From positions 49,812,536 to 49,876,535 of the forward strand of contig OY804579.1 of assembly GCA_963680875.1 (NCBI GenBank): a DNA stretch of 64,000 nucleotides. The letters are read 5' to 3'. The notes under the pieces are model-generated. The model ran no database searches. It had not been told where the DNA came from and saw nothing but the letters and a program-made list of their open reading frames with translations. The DNA is from Bathymodiolus brooksi. Lineage: Eukaryota > Mollusca > Bivalvia > Mytilida > Modiolidae. Position numbers and translations under genes: made by a program. This document shows, in pieces, positions 57,901-64,000 of the stretch. Numbering within the stretch: position 1 is the stretch's first letter; each line of letters opens with the position of its first letter.

Positions 57901-59663
57901 GAGGTATATAAAGCGGCCTCCGAAGAAGACACCCATACGATATAGGGTATGCGATATAGGGTAAACGATATAGGCTTGGAACAGTCATTGATAATGCATA
58001 TACAAAACACCTGTATTTTAATCTAAATATATGATATATGTATATATGTATATATCACTTACTTTTGAAGAAAAAAAAATTTCCCATACAATCAAATTAA
58101 TCGGTTTTTTTTTACTTTTTTGGTGATACACCAACATCTAACAACATTCTGTATGGGGTCAGACATATCAGGGTTCATATTTTCAAATAACCAGTCAAAG
58201 ATGAGCCTACCATTTAAAACTGAGTACACACAGAGAGCTGTTGTCTGATTGGTCATTATATTTAACCATCTTACATACTCCATAGGCCCTTGTAAGTTCA
58301 TTTGTACAAACCTTAAAGGACAAATGATACTTCAAGCCAAATAAAAATGTGAAATTACAAATTTCAGCTACTGGCATAAAATAGGGCACTACGAATATTA
58401 TCTGTTAAATACGACCCCTTTTTTATCAACAAATTTTTCGGAAATGAGTAATACTTCATTGACTTAATTTTTGCAAATTGACAGCAGGTCAACCAAGAAA
58501 TTTGTATCTTTTAATGGAAACTATGCATTGATAATCTCTCTTATTCAATTGAAATTTAAAATGCATGCAAAAAATTCATTTTATTTTGCACCAACAAAAA
58601 CATAAAAATTCTATCAAAATGCTACACAACAAAAACTAAAAAAAAAATATTTTCATCATTATTATCTATCTCCCCCATATAAAAATAAAAATAGCAGACA
58701 TAATGACTCAGCACTAAACAGCAACTGATAAATAATACAATAAAGCAATCTAGTGAGAGCATTGCAATCTACCGTTTGATGAATCAGGTTAGACTTCCTG
58801 TCTTTATGGTGAACACCATTTGGAATGGTTGGCTGTGAGTGTGAATAATATAAAGAATATTTTTTCTGAATATTGTTGAACAATTTATTAAAATGAAACA
58901 TCTGCTGATAGGGCAGATTAATTATGTCTACATTAATTTTTTGCTTAATTACTACTAAATCCTGGCTAATATCCTATTTAATAACAATGTCTGTTTGCAC
59001 AAAGAATTCATGAAAAATAGATATGGTGGCCCAGACTGATATCTTTAAGTCTGCAATTTTAATAAAATTCAGCAGTGCTAAATTATTGTCGATGCAACAC
59101 ACTAATATTCAGTATGCATCCGTAAATGGCCGTTTTCCATGCAAGACAGCCCATAGCATACAAGGTCACTTGAAGTTGTCTTAAATGATTGTCTAATCAA
59201 AATACAGTGGTAATCATAATAAAAGTTATTAATGATTTGACAATATAATTGAAATCATTTCAAAGAATGGCAAGTTTTGCCTTCAATCCATTTGTCTATG
59301 GAGTTTTATTGTCCTATTTTATGGAAGAAATAAGTTCTTACAGTTATCAAAATTGAAAATAAGGATTTTTTTCCCCCCGTCATTTCGTAAAATTCTACGT
59401 CATTTACCCTGGTTCTGCTGCACTCCACTTGAAGAAAGACAGAATTTATCACACTTGTGGAATATAATAGTATCCCAGATCTTCAATATTGACTGGTGTA
59501 AAAACCAATTAATCTTGAACTATCTGCTTCATTTTATCATGTACATTTGATCAAAGACTGAATACATTTATAGACTATTTTTTATTATGTTTATAATAAA
59601 AATATCCTACCCTTGTCCATTTCACCATTTCTGCCTGTTCTTTCCACGACCAATCTCCAGAAC
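42387..59663 (-). CDS. MYO15A: Unconventional myosin XV, C-terminal MyTH4-FERM part (5' partial)
   Basis: Fifteen minus-strand exons join in phase: 59663-59611, 57391-57319, 56756-56680, 55958-55876, 55284-55059, 52854-52774, 52477-52387, 51700-51522, 51046-50978, 50400-50336, 49676-49537, 49064-49015, 48364-48278, 47293-47159, 42455-42387. They give 491 residues ending in TAG. About residues 8-165 are a MyTH4 domain ([63 protein letters not shown]). The rest is a FERM domain ([54 protein letters not shown]). Order and motifs match the MYO15A tail, a plus-end motor that in vertebrates carries whirlin/EPS8 to stereocilia tips. Myosin VII is less likely by motif. Motor, IQ and first MyTH4 regions lie right of 59663, probably outside the window. 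Confidence 0.9.
42454..42634. mobile_element. 181-bp TIR element supplying the last MYO15A acceptor
   Basis: TACTGTGAAACCTGTCTAAA at the left and TTAGACAGGTTTGACTGTA at the right are inverted, bounded by TA. The interior repeats CTGTCTAAACTGAAC and GTAAACCAAACACC-type strings. Its left terminus touches the last MYO15A exon: on the minus strand GACAGGTTTCACAG is the acceptor and the exon begins with the TA target dinucleotide. Confidence 0.9.
42635..45095. other. Last MYO15A intron, proximal part
   Basis: AT-rich, with a small area at 43690-43790 of higher G+C (GGGTTACGATCCGCCGTTCC) that looks like a diverged repeat. Repeated GTACATTTGTATTGTACATG strings at 44600-44690 form a small direct repeat. 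A frame at 44668-44889 (minus) shows no family likeness. No gene supported. Confidence 0.45.
45098..46674 (+). repeat. 43-bp tandem array, about 37 copies (last MYO15A intron)
   Basis: Unit AAAGTAAATAAAAACAACTT plus TAAAGCCACCTATTACAATG and TAG or TGG. Variants with TTAAGCC instead of TTAAAGCC are 1 bp shorter, and AAATAAATAA and AAGTAAAGAA variants are interspersed. A small internal duplication (ACTTTACAACTTTAAAGCC) is at about 45930. The array sits between the last two coding exons of MYO15A. Confidence 0.95.
46742..46965 (-). repeat. Core-SINE, family 1 (last MYO15A intron)
   Basis: TATGGTGTTTAATGCCACTT, TTGGTGGAGGAAACCTGAGT, ACCTGGAGAAAACCACTGAC and B-box-like GTTCGAACTCACAAC in family order; same strand as MYO15A. 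Confidence 0.8.
47480..47765 (-). repeat. tRNA-derived SINE, family 2 (MYO15A intron)
   Basis: GTCCGCTTTGTACTAGACCA, GCATAGCGGAGAAGTAACAA, TCAAACCCATGATCTACCA and the A-box-like CATGCTAACCATTACACAAC match the family; tail absent. Confidence 0.75.
49508..49559 (-). repeat. 29-bp tandem duplication across a MYO15A donor site
   Basis: AACTTACCAACAAACTTAGC with TTT occurs at 49501 and again at 49530, a 29-bp period. Each copy holds the exon end and donor TTTGTTG|GTAAGTT in the minus sense. Use of the upstream donor (exon ending at 49537) keeps frame with the next exon at 49064; the second would add 29 nt and shift frame. Confidence 0.92.
50037..50248. mobile_element. Short inverted-repeat element, TACTGTGG ends
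   Basis: TACTGTGGTTTCATTTATTT at the left is matched by ACAAAATAAACTTCACAGTA at the right, with TCAATTTTCGTGG/CATGAAAATTAGT inside. About 210 bp, non-coding, with TA at each end, in a MYO15A intron. Confidence 0.75.
50742..50904. mobile_element. Inverted-repeat element, TTAGCTGTGGAACTGTA ends
   Basis: TAGCTGTGGAACTGTAACTC on the left pairs with GAGCTACAGTTCCACAGTTA on the right; the interior TTGTGACCATGAGCTT/AAGCTCTATGGTCACAA also pairs. About 160 bp, close to the exon at 50978-51046. Confidence 0.8.
53079..53366. mobile_element. TIR element, TATGTCTCCCCTT ends
   Basis: CTTATGTCTCCCCTTAATGC at 53077 and CGTTTGAAGGGGAGACATAA ending near 53366 are inverted. The interior has GACCTTGAGGTCAAAGGTCA, a string common in the CACCTGGACC-class elements. 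It splits the 90-bp repeat sequence. Confidence 0.75.
53366..54122 (+). repeat. 90-bp tandem array, about 8 copies
   Basis: The unit is AATAAAGTCTCAATGTAGGA through AACCTGTCTAAACCTAACCC to ATAAACCAAACTTTA, 90 bp, nearly identical copies (only single changes such as CCCGGAAT, CCATGAAT). As 90 is a multiple of 3 the minus strand is open for 290 codons; this is not a gene. Confidence 0.93.
54480..54504 (+). repeat. Poly(A) run
   Basis: About 24 consecutive A residues in a MYO15A intron, with no recognisable retrotransposon 5' of it. Confidence 0.9.
54669..54839. mobile_element. Short TIR element, TACAGTCAAATCTG ends
   Basis: Left TACAGTCAAATCTGTATTTA and right GGGCAGGTTTAACTGTA are inverted, 171 bp, TA at both ends. 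The interior has AGAGGTCATCTTTGGG and GTGACCTTTTAATACAGG, as in 33021-33235 and 63408-63589. Confidence 0.8.
54882..54908. repeat. (TA)n microsatellite
   Basis: About 13 TA repeats in a MYO15A intron. Confidence 0.95.
57010..57255 (-). repeat. Core-SINE, family 1, near full length (MYO15A intron)
   Basis: Tail block GGTTATGGTACTTTCAACAA (short deletion), core TTGGTGGAGGAACCCGGAGT, B-box-like GGTTCGAATTCACAAC and head ending CATACAATCACAACTATGAT. It ends about 65 bp before the exon at 57319-57391. Confidence 0.82.
57507..57611. repeat. Perfect-type hairpin, 42-nt arms
   Basis: AATATTACATGTCAAAATCT to GTATCAACCC (57507-57548) pairs with GGGTTGATACGGCATGTGAT to GACATGTAATGTT (57570-57611) with one or two mismatches; the loop is 21 nt. 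The loop contains ACCCTATATC, the complement of GATATAGGGT, which recurs three times at about 57937-57975. Probably the end structure of a small foldback element. Confidence 0.85.
58080..58440. other. Probable dispersed repeat in MYO15A intron
   Basis: The stretch with GAGCTGTTGTCTGATTGGTC and TTAACCATCTTACATACTCC has the look of a repeat I associate with mollusc genomes. The boundaries are unclear. Minus-strand frames of 60-69 codons through it are not supported as genes. Confidence 0.35.
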
Positions 59664-59979
59664 CTGTAAATCATATATATATGCTTATCAAAATAACTGA
59701 AGCCAGAAGGAATTAGTTCTGGTTGAACATGGTGAAAGCATACTTTTTTTCTATTGAAATATTTTAACAGGTTTGTCATGTAGAGCAGTTTCATTCAAAA
59801 TTATCGTCTATTTAACTGCTTTATATCATAAAAGCTTCAGTGAATGGCTGCATTGTGGAGTCTATTTGAACCCTTAAAATGTAAAAATTTCTTCACAGCC
59901 CTCCCTCCTTGTAATTGACAAGTGTTTTAATACATCGATACATTAATTTAAACAATTTTTACCTACCTCTGTAATCCAG

Positions 59980-60120
59980 GGTTATAGTTATGGTGTTTAA
60001 TGCCACTTTCAACAATATTTCAGTTATATCATGGCACTCAGTTTTAATAGTGGAGGAAATCAGAGTACCCAGAGAAAACCACAGACCCGCCGCAATTCAC
60101 TGACAAACTTTATCACTCTG
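59980..60120 (-). repeat. Core-SINE, family 1, head missing
   Basis: TATGGTGTTTAATGCCACTT, GTGGAGGAAATCAGAGTACC and ACTGACAAACTTTATCAC remain; the tRNA-like head is cut off. It lies upstream of the first visible MYO15A exon. Confidence 0.75.
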
Positions 60121-60239
60121 TAATCAAGAGATACCGTAAACATGAACAGCCTGATCTTCAAAACAGATCTTTCTGATTTTTCTAAATAGTTTTATTTTTG
60201 TATTTTTTTTTAACACTATCAGTATTTATTTTTCTTATA

Positions 60240-62790
60240 TCCCCGTGTGACAATAAGTCGGCCAGTCATTGGATAATGTTTGATTATTTTTTTCATGTTT
60301 GAAAAGTAAACATTTTTTCTTTTTAATTATGTTCCTCATCTATTCTTGCTCACATGTGTAAAGTTCAATGGAAAAAAGATTGATAATAATGACACACTGA
60401 CCCATATTTGTTTACTACCCTTTTTCCAAATGGCATAGTATTATGTCACATAAGGCTGGTCAGTGGTAAATAAATTACGTGATTTTGTCATAGGCCAACC
60501 AAACTTTTAAAAAAGTAAACCAGATTAAGAAAGTATAGTATTTTAGCTTTTTCTGTGTAATTGTTTTGTCTGAAAAATTTCAAAAGATGTTTTTTTTAAA
60601 TAGTTTGAAATTGAAGTATTAAACATTAATTATTTGATGCAAACATTGAACTTGCTTACCCATATAATAAAATATTTAATCCAGTGAATTTGGTGTTTTT
60701 GTTTTTGTCAATGCAATATATTAGACTGACTACATAGGGTTATTTATATAAGTTTACTTAAATAAATTGGTTTTATACACACAAAGCGCTCTATCAAACC
60801 GTAGGGCGCCTCTTGTATGAAATAGATGCAACGTAATAAGTTTACTTAGATGAATTGGTTTTATACACACAAAGCACTCTATCAAACCTTAGGGCGGCGC
60901 CTCATGTATGAAATAGATGCAGCGTAAGCACGTGATTATGTGTCATTATATTTTGCTATGGAAGTCGCCATGTTGATACATCATGGATTTAAGACATGTG
61001 AGAAAACTAATTTTAGCAAACAAAATCAAAATAAAACATCTGGCGTGCAGAAAGCTGCCGACAGGTGATTCACCGCGAACGACAATGTATCAGCATCTCA
61101 AATTAACGTTGATAATTTAGCTGAAGAATTATTAAAACATCCCGACAGACATTTTGTACAATATTTATTAGATGGAATCAAAAACGGTTTTGATACTATG
61201 GTATCAAAGACAAATCGGCATTTTTTCGTTGATTTTAACTCAAATTCCCCAAATTCGATGGGTAAGTTATTGATGACTTAGTTGCTTGTCGCAGTAAATG
61301 ACACTTTTGGCACGAGTCTTGGTTAGCATACAGACAAGACACCTGTCAAAGGTTTCACGACCCTAGCTAATAACTGATCACTGTCCTAAGTCAGTCTGCC
61401 GTCAGTCCATGCATGGACTTTCACCACTGACGTTTATGGTCTACATGCTTGTAGTCATAAATAGGGCCAGGGTTCATCAGTCAGTTCAAGCATGAACTCA
61501 TTAGTTAGGGGGAGATTCAACAACATGTAGTTCAAGCATGAACTCGTGTGTTTGATTGATATAATTCCCAAGCTTGGAAATTGATCAATCGTTATGCGAT
61601 CAAAAACTGTGACAACAACCGAGACAGCTATACGCCAAATGATGTTTATTTTATTATTATGTTTTGATATGTATTATGTATGTAGTTTCTTTCTTATATC
61701 ATAATAAACATATATCTCTGTTTTGTTGTGTATAAATGTGAATTAAGATTTAATTGTAGTTTATAGGAGGTATTCCCACACTCTCTACACATCTGTCATC
61801 AATATACTGTTAGCACTTCATATTTATCAAGACAAATAATGACTGATTTCTGTTTATTTCAATCACATTTATTATCACAGAGTGGTAACAATACAGTTTT
61901 GTTGATGTTATTTGTAATAATGAGTTTTTTTTACCCAGATAATCTCATTTTTCTGTCTGGTTTAATTTAATTCTCTGTTCAATTTATGCTATAAAGTTTG
62001 ATTATTGCTGTTAAATTAATTCTTTTTCTATCTTCTTTGTGAATATCATTTCATTACCCCAAAAAGTAAGGGGTATATTTGTTATTAAAGCAGCAGTGGA
62101 AATGCAAAATAATCTGCCATTTTGTGACTAATGGAGAGCACTTGTATATATTTCCCCCGGTAAAATCAGCCATTTTCTAGAAAATGGTGGAATCTGAATG
62201 ATCAATCATCATATTTTCAAAGTATTTTAAAATACAATTTACTTGGCCTACATTCCAGAAAAGGTCATGATCTGTGATGACGATTACATCAACAAACCGG
62301 AAAGGTAAAAATGCTTGGGAAATACCATCGCTTAAAACATATTTAACAAGCATAATGATCAGGAAAAAAAGACATTAGTAAAAAGGATCTTTTTAAATTG
62401 CATGGAATTTATTCAATTCAATCCTATCTGTTTTAATCTCATCTTGAAATTTTGAAGTTTAAAAGAATTCCCTGTGTTTATGTATGCTATGAATATACAG
62501 AATGACGTCATCGGTCTCGTGCTGCGCGAGAATTGTAAATCAAAACAAGTGACCGACTTTATTGCATGACAGAGCAGATGTCATGTCATGATATTACATA
62601 GAATATGATAAAATATGATTGAAATAACATCATAACAATGCAAAAATGAAATACAAGGTATATTCAAGGGAAACTTTTTTTTCAGTCAAAATAGATTATG
62701 TACTACTACTTAAAAAAGTTATTGTGACCAACAATGATTGCATTTAGCTTGATATTTCAGGTCTCCCACTACTTTGAAATCAGAGGGATA
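60240..62790 (-). mobile_element. Long copy of the dispersed element (inverted relative of 12476-13955)
   Basis: Reverse complement of 12476-13955 at both flanks (60240-60735 and 61860-62790), with about 1.1 kb in the middle that the ALG1 copy lacks. That middle contains two tandem copies of about 90 bp (TTTATACACACAAAGCGCTC; CTATCAAACC) and a coding-like fragment at 60958-61281. Structure suggests this is closer to the parent element. Class is uncertain; no terminal repeats were defined. Confidence 0.8.
60958..61281 (+). pseudogene. Degenerate coding fragment inside the dispersed element
   Basis: ATG at 60958 opens a frame that hits TGA at 61066, then continues open to TAG at 61279. After the stop it reads VDNLAEELLKHPDRHFVQYL followed by LDGIKNGFDT. 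The L-HPD-x-x-F-V-x-Y-L-x-x-G-I-x-x-G-F pattern recalls the segment before the reverse transcriptase or recombinase in DIRS/tyrosine-recombinase type retroelements of invertebrates, but I recall this only loosely. A donor-like GG|GTAAGTT follows at about 61260. Broken by the internal stop, so listed as a pseudogene. Confidence 0.4.
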
Positions 62791-63407
62791 TTTTCCATTA
62801 ATGTCAGAGTACTAGTAGCCTGACAGAAGATGACAATTAGTCATAGTAATTATTATATAGATATAAAATACTTTGATTCAAATTTAATATAAAATGAGAG
62901 TAATTACACTATTTTGCTTCAAAAAACAACGAATCGGTCAAAGGGATGCAACTGTAAAACATACAGAAAAGTAGATCTGACAACAAAATGCAGCGAAATA
63001 TAGCAAGAGAGAAAATTAAAACAATAATTTCACTATGAAACTTTTTATTGTTTTTTAAATTATTGTTTTTATTTAACTTGGAAAATTCTGTAATTCACAG
63101 TAATCTATGTAATAATCTTTTTCAATGACTGTTTATTCTTATATTATCTTTGCTACTCTTTTTCTTTCAGATTGAAAAAAAAAATCAGTAAAATAAACTA
63201 GGCTCATTCCTTAATGTATATAATCCCTTATGAAGCATCACATAAATTGCTTTGTGAATTCCTGAAAAAAATTGTTATTGTTATTTGTTTATTCTGTTTA
63301 TAAGGATGCATACTGCATTCTGTAATATCCTGATACAAGTATATTTATTGATATAATACACAAAGCTGTATATAGTAATTTGTTTAATAAATATAGATAT
63401 ATATCCA
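62791..63407. other. Right flank, no recognised gene
   Basis: AT-rich sequence, presumably an intron of the MYO15A-like gene. I looked for a minus-strand exon ending in phase 1 to precede 59663 and found none. Confidence 0.4.
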
Positions 63408-63589
63408 TACAGTCAAACCTGTCAATGTGGTCACCTCTATTAAGCAGGGACCTGTATTAAAAGGTCAATATTTTCTTGTCCTTTCATAGAAAATTTCATA
63501 TGAATTGAACCTCTTTTAAAAGGTCACCTGTCTTAAAAGACCACTTTTTCTTTGTTCCAAGATGACCTCTTAATACAGGTTTGACGGTA
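63408..63589. mobile_element. Short TIR element, TACAGTCAAACCTG ends
   Basis: Left TACAGTCAAACCTGTCAATG, right TAATACAGGTTTGACGGTA. The interior CACCTCTATTAAGCAGGGAC and ATTAAAAGGTCAATATTTTC closely match the element at 33021-33235. Confidence 0.82.
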
Positions 63590-64000
63590 TATATATAAAT
63601 ATAATGCATACTGAGTAAAGGTAACTTATTTTCTGATTTATATTCAACATCATATAAATCCCCTCAATGGACATTATAAATGGCTGAAATGTGAAACAAG
63701 AGTGTATTATTCTACTGTGTAATTTAGGATAAATGTAGTATTAGCCATGCATGTTTATTAGCCCTGTTGAGATGACCCCTGCACGCACAGTCTCAGTAGC
63801 GTTTCTGTTCACCACGTGGCATTCACGTGTATTATTAGCCAAGCCGGCAGCATCCAAACACCTTTTTGTTTCTTATTACATTTTAATTTTTATAAACATG
63901 GAAAACATATTTAATTAATGATGGCTAGTGGCCGCGAAAAAAGGGAAAAGGCAGGTGAAAAGCTTGGACATTATTGAAAGTTTAAAGGGTCCTAAAGCAA

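Overview
This is a 64 kb piece of an AT-rich animal nuclear genome with short exons, long introns and very many repeats. A mollusc (or a close lophotrochozoan) is the best guess. The evidence is the repeat set: tRNA-derived SINEs with a conserved core, elements that open with a CACCTGGACCAAAGGTCCAGGTG hairpin, and many short TA-flanked inverted-repeat elements, all of which I associate with bivalve and gastropod genomes. The species cannot be read from the window. There are no bacterial operons, CRISPR arrays or organelle genes.

Three spliced host genes were assembled by hand from GT/AG boundaries that keep frame and phase. (1) Positions 1197-4743, minus strand: an internal part (three exons) of an ANKRD54-like ankyrin-repeat protein. 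Its 3' exons lie off the left edge and its first exon was not found. (2) Positions 9992-32929, plus strand: a complete 13-exon ALG1 gene (466 residues, GT33 beta-1,4-mannosyltransferase of dolichol-linked oligosaccharide synthesis), with an ETS-like site just upstream and a poly(A) signal at 33417. (3) Positions 42387-59663, minus strand: the last 15 visible exons (491 residues) of an unconventional myosin XV (MYO15A-like), namely the C-terminal MyTH4 and FERM domains. ALG1 and MYO15A converge; ANKRD54 and ALG1 diverge. The three proteins share no pathway, so the neighbourhood is positional only.

Almost everything else is repeat. Layout: 1-840 degenerate tandem repeat; 2.8-9.6 kb ANKRD54 intron and upstream region with three foldback elements (one with 8-bp target duplications, one bounded by TTAA); 10.7-17.2 kb a TIR-bounded element of about 6.4 kb filling most of ALG1 intron 1 and carrying six copies of a 16-bp TGTCA-N6-TGACA motif; 20.6 kb 40-bp array; 27.4 kb 71-bp array ending in the exon 8 acceptor; 30.2 kb 25-bp array; 33.9-35.6 kb 34-bp satellite with an 18-mer higher-order period, enclosed in a TIR element; 36.1-36.9 kb a broken pogo/Tigger-like transposase; 39.0-40.2 kb 54-bp array with a 492-bp higher-order period; 45.1-46.7 kb 43-bp array; 53.4-54.1 kb 90-bp array; 60.2-62.8 kb an inverted, longer relative of an element in ALG1 intron 1.

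The most interesting points are where repeats meet splice sites: the last MYO15A exon takes its acceptor AG from the end of a 181-bp TIR element, ALG1 intron 7 has amplified its own 3' end, and one MYO15A donor is tandemly duplicated by 29 bp. I did not find a convincing new multi-gene system.
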